Shown: positions 1 through 13,457, counted from the first letter of the stretch. The stretch: 64,000 nt of DNA from Parelaphostrongylus tenuis (GCA_019055375.1 JAHQIW010007276.1:62001-126000), one strand, 5' to 3'. The notes: generated from the sequence alone by a model not told the origin. Numbers and translations: made by a program.

Positions 1-1013
1 AAGACTTGATTCTATCTGCAAAGGCTTCTGAATTTCACTTTAAAATGTCATATAAGTCTGCTACTAAGCTTGAGCTTAAGCAGCTTAAGTCTAAGAATAC
101 AAAGGTGATCTTCTTTTTGTTCTTCCAGCGCTCTACGAAGATCTTTCCAAAAATCAAGGTTAGCTTCAGAGTCATCCAAATTTATGCTGTCACATAACCA
201 GTTGGAAATCTGATAAATGATCCACTGGCCCTAGTTAGGCAAGAACTGCCCACCAAGTGTAAAACAACTTTATTTTCGCTACTCCAGCACACACTTTTCC
301 GGAAAAAAACAAGATATAGAATGACCACTACGGGTCTGAAGAAGCGGGAAGGTCTTGTTCGCAAAGGGTGAAAAGTGAATTACATAATGGAATATATCTA
401 ATTTCGTGTATATTATAAGAGAGTTGGTACTCAATTCTCACCTGGCAAATAACTATATCCGATTTCTCTAAGTCTCCACTTCTAAGGAAATACGGCAAAA
501 TTTCGTATTCTGCCCATTCAATATCAATCATTAGTTGATCGATGAGCTTAAGAGAGCTTTTTCATGAGCATTTGTTGACAATTGATAAAAAAACAAAGAT
601 CTTTTAGAGTTTACAATTCAAACATTTTAAAACCGAATATTCGAAGCAATGGGTCAATGCGAATCACTCTTGAGGAACAGTGTTTAATGTCCGTGATCTT
701 TACACGGCTTCAAATTTGACTATGTTGAAGAAGATTAACAGTAGCTTTTCATAGTTAACAATCAGTGATAAGTTCGTAAATTACTAGAATACTCGATGGG
801 GCTGTTATAACGCAGAAATACGCAGAAATTAGAACCGTTTTTTTTTTGCAATCTAGCCTGACAAAATGTTTTAAGCCTTTCATAAAGTATGATATGCCAC
901 TTCTAGTGCTAGACGTATAGACCTTAAACACGATTCAAAATTCAATTCTGACGTTTCTGCTGGGGTTATGGAAGTTCTGGCTTAATGGATTGTGGATCGA
1001 TATGATCTTTCTA
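1..1013. other. AT-rich stretch, no gene recognised
   Basis: No open frame resembles a known protein, and no splice-flanked coding block or RNA gene is visible. Confidence 0.5.
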
Positions 1014-1053
1014 GGCTCTGAAGAAGAAGATCCGCAGAAACGTTAGCTACCGC
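1014..1053 (+). ncRNA. Orphan Penelope-type hammerhead-like relic
   Basis: GGCU, then CUGAAGAA, then a changed stem II region, then AAACGU and an AGCU that can pair back to GGCU. This is the layout seen at the 3' end of the PLE copies near 49.6 and 56.65 kb. No PLE reading frame remains beside it. The stem II and GAA segments have drifted, so self-cleavage is unlikely. Confidence 0.4.
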
Positions 1054-4000
1054 GATTAATGTAATATTCATGCTGCATTACTATTTGTATTGTTGTATTG
1101 CTTCGTTAACATTCAATGGATATATCAATAACATCTCGGAACGGTACAACAGAAGGAAATACTGTTTTGTTTCGGCTTTGTAGCAAGTTTCACCAGCAGC
1201 ATATGCCATTCGGCTAATCGACGCTATTATACGAAATCAACGCCAAACATTTTCACTGGATTTTTGAGCGAGGTCTCAAAATAGTCGATTAAGAAGTATT
1301 GATGTTTATTATAGTGAAACAACCATAAGCAGTCAAAAACAGTTAACAATCAATTACTCTAAAAGAACATCCGTTGACTGCTCCTTTCACCTTAAGCAGA
1401 GTTTAACTTCTGCGGAGTCGATTCTCTATAATAGGGGACGAGTAACCCAATGGCATGTGCTACTGATGAGGTCCAAACGCACTCCTGGCAGCAGAAGTAT
1501 CAATAACAGACCGCCTAAAAGGCTTAGAACATTCTATTAGACTACATTGGATTTTTAAGGGAGGTTTCAAGTGTAAACAGTTGGGCGATATGGTTTGATC
1601 AGTGTAAGGCTCGCGACAGGCAAAATATCTCATCTCGTTGAAGCTGGTAAAGAATATACAATCACTACTAAAACCTCCATCCTTCTTCCTCTTCTTGTTA
1701 AGAAATCGATGACTAAATCGATCAAAATACATACGCTCTTTCTTGTGAAATTCCTCAAGAACGTTGCTATATCCACAGATTTCACTTCGCGAACATGATA
1801 ATCTCCTGTTAAAAATGATTAAAATTTTGTCCAGCATTATCTGAATATCGAGGGAAAAAGAGTAGAAAAATATACTTTTTTTGGCAAAGAAATGGACTAG
1901 TATTCGCAAAAAAAGGTTATTCTTAAGCGTATCAAAAAATTCAAGTGCTGTTCTTCTTCATAAAGCTTGTGCAGTTAAACTCGACTATTACCTTGTTCGA
2001 GTACGGTTGCTTCAAGTGTCCCATTTCTTCCCCCGACGGCAATATTATAAAACAGTCCGATCTGAAATTTTTCGACCTTGATGCAACAGTCGTGGTGCAT
2101 TGGTATCAATACACTATTTCCGAGAACAATTGCTCCTTTAGCTTTGAGCTGAGATAATTTAGTTAGTAGTGGAATTGATTAAAATGAAACGGAAACTTCG
2201 TTTCACATATTCTTATGTAAAAGATGAAAGGATAAAACTTGTTGTTCATCAATCCCTTATGTATTTCTGTCCAATAGAATGAATTGCGGTGGCCTTCAGA
2301 CCTTCAGATCTAGTAAGTCAGTGTTATTATCTTTCCAAAGAAGTCTGGTACCAGTCTTTCGATTCTTGAAGTATGGTAGCTTGGAGAGCACGAGATGAGA
2401 TATTGTATCAGTAACCGATTCAGTGTGCATTTCAAAGCATCTCTAAACAGTGCAGCATGCCCCTTGATAGTCGAACCCACGCTTAGGCGTTAGCAGGTCT
2501 TTTGTCCATTTGGTATTGGCAAACCAGTGCTCTGGCAGTATAAGAGCATGGATCTGTCACGTTGACAGGCTAACCTAAATCATTGAATAAGCCAAATATT
2601 GTTCATGAAATCTCAATGAGATCCCGTAGCACATCTTACATACATCGATCAACCGTGAGCGCATTATTCGATCACTGAGTTATAGAAGAACTATCGGGTA
2701 GCTTCTAGAGAGTCATTATCGAGCTTTATGTGTTAATGGATATTTTGACGTGATCTTATAGGAAACACTCATATGTGATTTATCAAGATTACTGAAGTAT
2801 TCATGTTGCATATGCGAGCGATTTGTGATGATTCATTCAGTCACGCCACTCCAGCACATCTTCAATGGACTGTTGTTTTTTCTGATCATATGCAAATGAA
2901 AAATGGTACCTAACCAACAGGCATGCTCGCACCGCAGCGGTTAGAGGTGCTTGAAGTATAGATTTGGTCGTTATTTCTAATCCTGCTATCTGCAGGTTGA
3001 TTTAAAAAGTGACTTGATATTCTAAAGAGCTTGAAAATTATTCCTTAACCATGATTATCATAAGGAACAGGTTAGAGAAGTAAGCGTATAAACTGGAGTT
3101 TTATGCAAGCATCAGCGTTTGCCATCGGCTTCTCATGCTGCCTGATAACTGCACCGGCAGTTTCCACCAAGAACTCCTCTGGAATTAAGGCATAACTTCT
3201 CATATTCGTCTTCTGGTTTCTTCCAATGTCGTTGTTGTGGTAATGTCCACTTGTTCCTCTAATCCGAATTTAGAGAAAAAGTCACTGCGATCTTCGCAAC
3301 AAGGCTATATCGCTTCTTACCCTTGGCACCCTTAACTCCACTCGAAAGTCTCCAACATCTATCTTTGGCTTTATTAGTGTAGCTTCCACGTAAGCGATTC
3401 AAACTCCTTCTCAAACACAATTCTTACACAGAGAAAGGAAAACCCCGAATGCTGCAGTTTGTAAAATTAACCTTCTTGATGTACGATCATACATTTCTTG
3501 AGCCAATAAATCATGAATATTCAATATAGAGAATTACTTTCCAATCACCTTTTATATCTCGGATGATCTTCTGCTCGAACTCTCACCTTCTCAAACAACT
3601 CTTGGTTGGGATATTTAACAGGATCTGCGCCAAAAAATTTACATTTTGGCATGTCGTTTTTCATTTTTCTCTCCGCTTTCACATCGCCACCGATCCCAAG
3701 TGAGACTATTGAGCAACTATTAGCGACGGTAAATGCCTGTATAATAGGAAATACTTAGGAAGAGTTGAAGAGAAATTGAAAAGTTTTTGAAAGTTGAACA
3801 AGGTTAGCCAGATAGCTTTGATTGTTGAGCTTTGCGTAGAGTGGTAGAAAATATCAACATCCATCTAAGGAAAAAGAAAAGGTCAACCATACAAGAGCTT
3901 CAATCACCAGCCTGTTTCTGCCGTTTTTTATAGTTTTTCTTGGTATCTTTCCGTTATCAGTGCCTTGCGTCGACCCCTTGAAAATACGCATTTTTACACA

Positions 4001-5530
4001 TTTTCAAAGGTTGAATAATCGTTCGATAGTCAAATCAAAGGAATCTGAAAGGTGCAATTTAATTTCAAAATAGCTCTATTACTCTACTGAAAGAACGAAA
4101 ATAAAAATTTGTTCTTCATTCGGGCATTTCTTGCTGAACAAAGCTGTTTTTTTCAACATTTAATGACTAATCGATAAATCGAATTTCTTCCAATTATGTA
4201 TTTGATTTTTGAAAGGGACTTGTCATTGCGCTGCAACAGCCAAAAAAAAAGATTGGGTTTCGCAAATTTAGATCATTTTCTACACCTGCACCTTCTCTGT
4301 ATTCTATCGTTTTTGATGGACAAGCCTTTCGCTTTTTCAAAAGTGATAGCTCAAAGATTTCAATAACGTATTTCGTTCTCAAAATGACTTCATTATTGCG
4401 TTGTACCAACAAAAATAGAATTATGTTTATCATCAAATATTTCTCGCTGAACAAAGGTTTTTCCAAAAATTTTTGCAAACATTTGATAACACAAATTTCT
4501 CGATTCCTAAAGTGTATTTAATTTTTGAAAAGGACATTTTAAAACGCTGTAGCAGCCAAAAGAATGTTGAGTTTTGCGCAGCGGAGCAATGGCACCAATT
4601 CACCGTGCTTTGCCAATACGTGGACAGGGATTGCGCAACGTGGCTGCCAAGCCATCACGCTTTCTTCGGTGAATAATTTGCGAAACCAAATATTCTTTCG
4701 ATTTATACAGCGCTCCCTGAAGTTCTTCTAAAGAACCAAGTACATCGTTCAAATCGATGAAATTTAAGCTATCAGATAGTTATTGAAAGTCCAATGAAAA
4801 GCTTTGCTCAGCGAAAAATGTTTGAACGAGAAGCAAAATTTAGTTTTTGCTGTTACTGCGCAGCAACAAAACCATTTTGAAAATAAAATACACTGCTAAA
4901 ATTCTTTTGATTTGAACTATTGCAATCATTAAAACTTCAAGACAGTTTAAAAAAATACATTTTTTTGAAGGGGCGAAGCAGGGAACGGATAATGGAGAAG
5001 TACCGTTTTTTGCACACAAGTATAAACGTGGTCCTTCTATGAAGCAAACGAGAACTTACATTTTGGCTTGGAATTACATGTACCTTGACTTCATCATCAT
5101 TACGGTAGCCGGTTAATCTAAGAAATCGCCGCATGGTGCATTGGTTAATGATTAAAGGTAGTTTACCCCATATCTGAAAGTATGTTATAATTTATCATTG
5201 AAGTCGTTATGTTTAGCTGGAAAATAACCGTACGAAAAACATACACTGACATGCATAAACATTTCTTTTAACCTATGCTATAAATAAGTTTAAAATAGCA
5301 TCAATACTTCAAACCAACCTCTTCAACTCCCATTCCATCAGTTCGTGATCTTAAGCACATATGGTTTCTGACGAACAAGTTTGAAGAGTCCTTAAACTGA
5401 TAGTTAATTTCAAATTTTGATTTTTATAGAACCTAGTTTACTACGATGATATTCGACCTTACACTCGCCTACGAATTTGAAGCCAGTCTCAGTTTTTCAT
5501 CAGCTTCAATGCAGTCGAAAGAAAAATGGT
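1054..5530. other. Gene-poor AT-rich DNA with old repeat debris
   Basis: No coding gene is recognised. Around 3.7-5.0 kb there are short phrases that recur in the window (a TTTGAGCTATCGAATGA-like phrase, and segments ending in GGATA followed by AAGTACC), suggesting decayed non-autonomous elements. Nothing here supports a functional call. Confidence 0.4.
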
Positions 5531-5534
5531 ACTT

Positions 5535-6455
5535 TCCATCAGAAGAGAGAAATTAAAGAAACGGTTCATTTCGCTAGACAAGAAATTTTCATGAGAGTAC
5601 TAGCAGTCATTCAAAAGCTCAAATCTTGGACTATTGCAAAACGTGGTCATTTTCTGAGAAGGTCTTTTCATAGCGCTGTAGCATTCAAATTGAATGATGT
5701 TTTCACACCCGCCGCGCGCTTTCAATTTTATCATGCACATAATTCGCTGCAAAACGCGAAAAGCATATGATCGTGTAGAGGAAATTTTGAACATCAAAGT
5801 CACACGTTTTATTTGGAGTTTTTTTCAGAGTAGACAGAAGTCATATATTCAGTAACAAAAATTGCACTCCTCATGTGGGAGACACCGGCGTGATTAATCG
5901 ATCGCACCAATGATCGACGACCAGCACACCCGCTGTGCGACAGCTAGATGCGCAGCGTATGTGAAACTCGATCGAATCTTCAGTGCTACAGTGCAGTGAA
6001 ATGGTCTTTCCAGAAAATAAGCGCAACGTTCTAATCGTCGAAACGTACGCTGTCGAATGCTTACTCGTAATTTAGAGGATCAGCTCTAACCTGCGAGAAA
6101 TACGCGTGGGTGGAACACAAATATTCTCTTCTAGCTACAGCGGTGTAAAAAAGGCTTTCCAAAAAGCAGACACATTTGCGAAGCTCTCCGAGGTTTGAGC
6201 TATCGAATGACCACTAACAGTTCAAAAAGTGGTTTGGTCCAGCGAAATATAAGTGTGACAATGTTAAGAAATGCGCGGCGTGTGTGAAATATGATATAAT
6301 TTTGAGTGCTACTGTGATATAGCACAGTGAAAGGCCTTTCAAAAAACAGGATCGTACAGCACTGCTCTAAGATTTAGGATTTGAATAAACACTAGCTTCC
6401 TCATGGAAAGTTCTCCAGCTAGACGGATCGTTTCTTCATTTCCTCCCGTCTAACG
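5535..6455. mobile_element. Fold-back (MITE-like) element, family F1, decayed
   Basis: The left end has the F1 phrases (AAACGGTTCATTTCGCT, then TTTTCATGAGAGTACTAGCAG) and the right end has the F1 terminus CCCGTCTAAC. The same phrases in the same order bound the copies at 22.3-23.2, 42.0-42.8 and 47.5-48.4 kb. No transposase frame is seen inside, so it is probably non-autonomous. Boundaries are approximate. Confidence 0.45.
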
Positions 6456-6459
6456 GAAA

Positions 6460-7690
6460 GCTACAACAAAACTTTCCGAGGGAGTCTGGTCTTCTTGTAC
6501 TCGACAATCCTTACCCCTCTGCTGATCTGACTGATTATCACCGTATATGAGATCATCAAGATATAACATGAAAATAGTGTGCAATTGACAGTAGTCGTCT
6601 ACTGTCAACCAGTACAGATTCGTCGTCAATCACGGTTCGCCCGACAGCAAGAGTGTCATTTGCTGCTTCAGAAACTGGAAAGCTTTGAAAAAGTGATACA
6701 AAAATGAGATATGAAAAGCTCAGTCAATACTTTTGGGTTGTGGAATAAAATCTGATATTGAAACCAAACTCAAAGACAAAGGATCATACTCTAATAACTC
6801 CCAGGAATGCGCCTTGCTTCGACTTCTTCAAGCAAGGTAAATGTGACTGAATACATCGCTGATCTACAGACGTGTATTAGCCAAAAGATGTATCAGATCA
6901 GTTTTTCTTATAATTTCAGGTAAGCTTGATGCCATTCTGCATTCTGAATGAATATAAAGCTTAGCTTGCTTGCAGAATCGTGTCAATAATCGCGCCTTCT
7001 GCAAAGCATAGAAACAAATTGCTATGCACTTTTTTTCTCGAACCGCAATAAATGGAGCATGGTTTCTGTTTGAGTTTACATCTATGCGAAGAGTTGGTGG
7101 TGCGAACTTGCGTTCATTGCATCTTTGAAATCGAGAGCATTTTAAAACATTTTTTGGTACTTTCCGTTTATATGCTCTCCGTTTCGACTCTTCAGAAAAG
7201 CTTATTTTGCGCTTGGTTTTGACGTTTAGGTAATCATTCGATAGCATAGATCAAATGATCGTTTCTAATGTTTGGATAGTCAGTTGATAGCTCGAATCAG
7301 AACGATTTGATTTTGAGTTTCACTTTCAAGAAGTTCTTCATATTGTACTGTTGTGCTGATAAAGCAAAAATAATATTTTCTTTCTTACTAGAAGATTTCC
7401 CGTTGACCAGAGCCTCTCTCTTAGAGTTTTAACAACCAAACTATAGATTTAATCTCAACGCACCTTCTGCTTTTTTTCTCAAGTTCTAACAATTACCTAA
7501 TAGCTCTAGTATCAAAGATTTTAATGGTGTATTTTGTTTCCGCCTAGCGCGACGTTGGCTTCAAGCCACCACGCTTTGGAGGTACGTGGATGAGATTTCG
7601 TAAATGGGCGCCAAGCCAACACGCTTTTACCTGTATTTCAATAAGATCTCGCAGTAAGCGACACCAGTACACTGCACATCCACTTGACTT
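6460..7690. other. No gene recognised
   Basis: The 127-codon open frame on the minus strand at 6864-7247 lacks a recognisable motif or splice context. Short SINE-like phrases with CCAAGCCANCACGC occur near 7.57-7.62 kb and also near 4.65 kb. Confidence 0.35.
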
Positions 7691-7692
7691 TC

Positions 7693-8704
7693 ACTTGTTT
7701 TGCTTTTTATCGACTTCCTTGATTATGAGGCCTTTATACCTTACCAAGTACTGAGACAGATGCGCAGTCCATCTTTCGAACTAAAACATGATGCGCTACA
7801 GACCGAACGTCTTTGCAAGAAAAGTCATCGAGTGAAGCTTGAGTTTGGTGCAGACACTTTCCGTCGATACTACAAACGTAGGTGCCGCCATATGATAAGC
7901 ATTAGAGTTGGAAATTAGTTTGAAAACACACGCCTGCCCTTTGTGACTGCTCTTCGTTTCTCTCAGTTAGCTCTGAAGAGGCAACGTCGATTGATTGGTG
8001 CAAAAGACATCTCGGTATGATCCATTACACAAACGTGGATTGGAATAATTATATGCGTGAAGTTGTCGTCGAGTACTCGATTCGACACCGTGGTGATAAG
8101 ACTGGCGGCAGTGGTGGAGGTAGACCTGGAGATTGTGGAGGACGAGTTGCTGTTTTACAAAGAGAGAGTATAACGCTGGCCTGTGCACCCCCGGCAATGG
8201 ATATTCGAAGGAATCTTTCGGGAAACAGAGCGATGTTTCTCAGCAGCAGTTTCGATCGCAAAGCGTCCACTCTAGTGACCGCTTTCGTAGAAAAACGTTG
8301 CCGAAGGCTCCACGCTCTACTTCGATTGTTGGGAAGGGCACGAGACGGACAGTTTGAAAGAGGTTGGTTTTTATAATCTAACGGTCAGCCACCGATACGA
8401 CTTTGTGGATGTGAGTACACGTGTCACACTCAAATGGTCGAAAGAGTAGGGTGATCTGCAAAATGGCGAAACAAATGGCACCGGGGCACCGCACCTCATC
8501 TCCTGGAGTCGTATTTAGATGAACTCATGTGGTGTCAGATGGTAGCAGGTGAGTGACGATAAATCAAGTCATTACTGAAATTAATTAATGATTTGTTATT
8601 TGTCGTGTCTCAATTATAATCTCTGTTTTGATTTAGGTGACGATGTCTTCAAGTCATTCTTGGAAGCAATCAAAGATTTTTGGCCACCTGTGTCTCAAAT
8701 GTGA
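7693..8704 (+). pseudogene. Merlin-family (IS1016/ISXO2-like) DNA transposase, decayed, with intron
   Basis: The conceptual product follows the Merlin order across several frames: an R/C-rich N-terminal part, VDWNNYMREV near 8.04 kb, VEDELLFYKE (first catalytic acid region), QWIFEGIFRET, STLYFDCWEG (second Asp), NLTVSHRYDFVDVST, HTQMVERVG (third acid, Glu) and SAKWRNKWHRGT. The C-terminus DDVFKSFLEAIKDFWPP ends at TGA 8702-8704. An 88-bp intron at 8549-8636 (GTGAG...TTTAG) restores the frame between LDELMWCQMVAG and DDVFK. Damage includes TAG at 7916-7918 where the family usually has Trp, TGA at 8452-8454, and frameshifts near 8.0-8.2 and 8.33-8.42 kb. In the family this enzyme carries out cut-and-paste transposition with a DDE active site. 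This copy cannot encode it. Terminal inverted repeats were not identified. Confidence 0.75.
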
Positions 8705-8879
8705 TCTCTATTGGGTTGTGTACATCTCGATAAGCTGGACATAATAATTATATTCAGCAAAAAATTTGTCTGACTCAAACAACCTAGTGAGGGAGCATTA
8801 TCTGTTCATTTATTGATTCATGCTGTGCATGTGTTTTGAAAAAGTTTCTTTGAATAAGACGCTCTGCGATCCGAGTGCG

Positions 8880-9530
8880 AAACCCAATATTCTTTAGGTT
8901 CTTATGAAGCATATAGAAGTCCATTAATAAAAGCAGAAAAATTTCTGGATTCCTTGAGATTTGATCTATCGCTTGGCTTTTGAAACTCTAAGAGAGACGC
9001 TCGGGTCAGCGAGAAATCTTTAAATGTGGAGCAATATATTATTTTCCCTCTTTCAGCGCAATAAGAAGACCTTCTTTGAAGCAAACAATAACATGCAAAT
9101 TCTTTTAGTTTGAGCTATCGATTAGCCATTCAGATATTAGAAACGATCAAAAATACGTTTTTCTCAGGGGATCGAAGTAAGGAGAGGATAATTGAAGTGA
9201 TCAATTTTTTGCGAAATCCAATCTTTTCTTGATTGTTCCAGCGTATTACCAAGTCCATTATAAAATCAAATAAATCTTTGGAATTCTTAAGACTTGATTT
9301 ATCGACTGCTCATTAGAAATCCGAAGAAAAAACTTCGGTCAGCGAGAAAAATTTCTGCTCTTTCGTCGCAATAAGAAGGCTTTTTCGAAGATAAGATAAG
9401 CTACTCAAGTTTTTTTTTGGTTTGTGCTATCGAACGGCTATTTGAACTTTAAAAATGACCAACGAATACTTTCTTCACAAGGAGTTGAAATGGAGAGTAG
9501 ATAAGAAAAAAAGTACCTATTTTTTAGTAC
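8880..9530. repeat. Two diverged tandem copies of an AT-rich dispersed repeat
   Basis: The order 'ATT CTTGAGATTTGATCTATCG ... GGTCAGCGAGAAA ... GCTATCGA ... TTTTTCTCA ... GGATA' occurs at 8.93-9.19 kb and again at 9.28-9.51 kb. Related phrases occur near 4.9-5.0 and 27.9-28.0 kb. No coding content is seen. Confidence 0.45.
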
Positions 9531-9806
9531 CTAGTTGTGCGTCATCTTATCCCTGTGATTAGCAATACTATTCAAGCTTATATCAAAGCGCATAGTGAAG
9601 CTGATTGGAAATATAAAATATCTAGTGTTATCCTTGGCAGGATTTTTTATGAACACAGTCTAATTGAATACTTCATAACATTACCTTCACTATAAGGCAG
9701 GATTCTTGTTGTCCAATTCATTATGACTGCGAAATTGAATACACATTAAAAGCACCTAAAAACAACTAATTTTACTAATCCAATAAAAAAATCGTCTTCA
9801 TATCTT

Positions 9807-9822
9807 GATATATATAATATAC

Positions 9823-9857
<35 letters not shown>
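9807..9857. repeat. AT dinucleotide microsatellite
   Basis: Uninterrupted alternating A and T from about 9829 to 9857, with imperfect AT/ATAC extension to about 9807. Confidence 0.95.
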
Positions 9858-9858
<1 letters not shown>

Positions 9859-10132
9859 CTCTACTCATACTCGAAAATACTTTAAATTTAAGAGGTATGT
9901 AGAATTGAAGAAAGGTTCATGTTTCAAAGAAGATTTATACCTTTCTGCGACGCAGGTGATTAAGTGATTGTCCCTGTTTTCACAATTCTGTCTGACTGAA
10001 ATAAAGTTAGTGTAAAATGCAAGTTAGTTTTGAATTTCACGACCGGCGCTTCTGTAATATCACGAAACCAATAAAATTCCACAAAATCACAAAATATTGC
10101 TTCAAAGATGACTAGAAGAGAAATTTCAATTT

Positions 10133-13100
10133 TTAGCTAACAAGACTCACTTCACCTGTATCACTTGTCGTCCCGTTGATCGTCGAGTGACTCGAGCGGG
10201 TACCAGCAACTCTTCCATTTTCCCTATCGCGTCCAAGAGTAGCCCAGTGGGTCCTCCTTGCTCTAGGAATTCGCTGAGCATCATATCTTTCTTCCATCGC
10301 TTTCGTGAAGAAATCGGACCAACGGGTCAGTGGTCTTCCTTTAGAGCGCTTGACGTCCCGAGGAATCCAGTCGGTAACGGCTCTCATCCATCGGTTGTCG
10401 TTGAAGCGCATCACGTGTCCGGCCCGCGTTATTTTCGATATCCTGGCGGGTAGAACGGCGTCTCTGATTTTCGATCGTTGACGTAGGCCGGAACTTCGGA
10501 CCTAGCATCGACCTTTCGACTGCGCGTTAGATAACGGCAAGTGATCTTTCATCCTGCTTACGTAGCGACCAGGTTTCTGCTGCATACGTCAGAGCAGGGA
10601 TAATTGTCGAGTCGAAAAGGTGGGCACGGAGTCGGATGTTCTTGGTCCTCTTCACTACATCTTCGATGCTCTTAAACGTTCCCCAAGCCGCTCGTTTCCT
10701 CCTGCTTAACTCTGGAGCTAGGTCGTTCATCATGTTGATTTCGCGACCTAGATAGACGTAACTGGAGCATTCGGAGATTGTCGTTCCGTTGAGCATGAAT
10801 GGGAGCATTCGAATCCCATCCGTTCCTCATGAACATCGTTTTCGTTAGATTCAGTTGAAGGCCAATCTTTCCACAGGCTTTATCGAAATCGGTCAACATT
10901 CGTTCCGCTTGGCTGATGTTTGGTGTTATGAGAACGTTATCGTCAGCAAAGCCAAGATGGTTTAATTGTCGACCGTCAATTTTCACTCCCATTTCGTCCC
11001 ATTATAATGTTCGCATGACGTTTTGTAGGGTGGCAGTGAATAGTTTTGGCGAAATTGTATCGCCTTGTCGAACCCCTCTTCGTACGTCAATGATGATATT
11101 GTTGTAGAATGGAGATATTTTGGTCGTGAAATCTTTATATAGCTCACGAAGGATCATTATGTACCGAGTAGGGACGCCTTGGTTATCCAGAGCCTCTATA
11201 ACCGCTTCTGTTTCCACTGAATCAAAGGCTTTCTTCAGATCGATGAAAGTGAGACAGAGTGGTTGTTTGTACTCTCGTGAAACTTCGATGAGTCTTGTAA
11301 TCGTGTGGATGTGGTCCATGGTACTAAATCCTTTTCGGAACCCTGCTTGTTCGCATGGCTGTCCTTCGTCCACGTGTTCTGCCAATCCTGTTTAGGATGA
11401 CTCGAGTAAAGAGTTTATAGACAACGGACAGCAAGCAGATTGGGCGATAATTGCCTATGTCGTGTAGGTCTCCCTTTTTGAACAACAATACGGTTTTGCT
11501 GGTTTTCCATTGAATAGGGACCTTGCATTCTGACATGTAGCGAGTGAAGAGCCGAGCCAGGGTGTTGATGAGAACTGGCGGCAGATTCTACAGATGTTTT
11601 GGTCTAATCCTGTCTGGACCAGGTGTTGTTCTGTTCTTCACCGACGATATAGCATGTCGGATTTCGGAATGGAGGACCAGTGGGACGACATATTCGTCCT
11701 CTTTCAATTTATATGACGGTAAGAGGACATGGCTAGCGAAGAGATCCGAGTAGTATTGGTGGATGATTTTCTCCATAGCCCTTCTCGAAGCTGTAAGTGT
11801 CCCGTCAGGGTATCGGAGTGCAATCATCTTGGTCTTATAGTTGGCGAAGCCTCGCTGGGCTTTGCGAATACTCTTCCCAGCTTCTGCAGCTTCTGCCATA
11901 ACTGCTGCTCTTCTCTCTTTCAGGTCTTCTTCTATCGCATCTCTGCAGCGTTTCGCAAGTACGGACGTAAGTTTTCGGTTGCCTGTGGCTCGTGCTATTC
12001 CACGTTGACATATCAGCTCAAGTGTCTGCGGAGACAAGCGTCTCTTCGTGACCTTAGGACTCTCGGCTTTCATAATGCTAACGCAAAGATATTCAACGAG
12101 TTGATCGTATTCTTCGTCGATGTTGTCGACAACGGTATCTTCCCAAGAGCCGACTAATGATTTGAATACATCCCAGTTTATGGTAGTTCTGGGACTTCGT
12201 TGTTTGAATTTAGCGGCTTTCTCTCCTCTCCTCGAAAATCGGAACGTTGCGCGAAGGAGGCGATGGTCTGATCCCGTGTAGAACTTGGGAACAACAGCGA
12301 CGTCGGTCAGGCAAAACCTTCGATTTACTATGATGTGATCTATTTCGTTATGGTACTCTCCATTGGGAGACTCCCACGTCCATCGCTGAAAAAAAGGCTT
12401 GGAGTTGCGAGTTACCATGGATGGTTTGGGTTGTCATGATAAACTCAGATAGCCTCTCACCCTGTTCATTCCATTCTAGTCCGTGGGTCCCTATGTGACG
12501 TTCTTCAGACGTTCTTCTAGGTCCAATTTTTGCGTTACAATCTCCGACAATGACCTTGAGGAATGTATGATCTTCTCTGAAGAATTTTTCGAGGTCCATA
12601 TAGAACGCTTCGACTTCGTCTTCGTCATAGCTCGAAGTTGGTGCGTAAGCAACGAAGATGGTCAAAACCGGCATAGAACCACATCGTTTCAACCGTAATC
12701 GTCCGATACGGGTTGTTAGTTGTTTGAACGAATCAATGTTCACGGTCAAATTCGATTTGACGAGAACGCCAACGCCGCCGACACCTCTGCGATGGCATGT
12801 ACCAAGGAACAGTTTTTCTCCGGTGTCATAAACAGTGTGAAAAGGATGGCGCCTTTTCGTCTCAGCCAGGCCAATGACGTCGTACCTTATTCTTCTTGCT
12901 TGAATCAATAGATCTTCTACAGCGGATTGGTGAGCAAGGGTTCTTGCGTTGGAGGCACAGATCGTCATTTGAGTCCGTTTCGATCTTGGCAGCCTAGTTC
13001 GGCCCTGAGATTTTAACAGCCTCTCCGTACTCGTCCTACCTGGCGCTGCCGTACCAGGGCCTCTTTCGGGGTCAGGGGAATGAAGCCCATATTTGTTGCT

Positions 13101-13166
13101 GTTTTTGGCATTTCGATACCCAACGTATAGCTTGCCAGGCTCTAAACGTGGGGGCTGGGTACTCAC
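10133..13166 (-). pseudogene. RTE ORF2: APE endonuclease plus reverse transcriptase, frameshifted
   Basis: Endonuclease motifs in order: [44 protein letters not shown] and, after a frame change, TGSDHRLLRA. Reverse-transcriptase motifs: FKKGDLHDIGNYRPICLL, FIDLKKAFDSVE (motif A Asp), GVRQGDTISPKLF, and LGFADDNVLIT with the catalytic FADD. A tail with TYAAETWSLRK and RWSDFF follows, as in RTE elements. Breaks seen: a frame change at the A-run 12388-12394, in-frame stops at 11588-11590 and 11002-11004, and frame changes near 11.39, 10.80 and 10.45 kb. The enzyme would perform target-primed reverse transcription. This copy is inactive but young enough that all motifs remain readable. Confidence 0.85.
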
Positions 13167-13205
13167 GAGTAGCTTGCCAGTCTCTCTCGTAGGAGCGGGA
13201 GGAGC

Positions 13206-13457
13206 TTATTTGTTGGAGGCGAATTCTAACCGCCTCCCATGTATTTCCCAGCCGCTTGATTGCAGGCTTCTAGCCGACTTGACTCGTAGAAATAGAGTTT
13301 TTGTCAAGTCGGCGCTGCAGAAGCAGGGAGCTCGTCCCCTGAATCCACCTGCGTCTCTGGGAAGCACACGGTCGCTTTTGGTTCGCGTTTTATTCCCCTG
13401 TCCACCACCTGGGGACGCGCCACGTGCCCTCGCGACTAACCGGGCGGGATCCTTCAA
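13206..13457 (-). pseudogene. RTE 5' region open frame (possible short ORF1/5' leader)
   Basis: An 83-codon Arg/Gly-rich frame lies upstream of and in the same frame as the endonuclease ORF, separated by a stop at 13206-13208. Its DNA is also present at the 5' end of the 46.14-kb RTE copy, so it belongs to the element and not to the host. Whether it was ever translated is unknown. Confidence 0.4.

Noticed and set aside
1463..1485. CTGATGAG resembling a hammerhead box
   Set aside because: No GAAA box, stem II or closing stem I follows within range.
10187..12911. Several plus-strand frames of 60-142 codons
   Set aside because: Shadows of the minus-strand RTE coding region.
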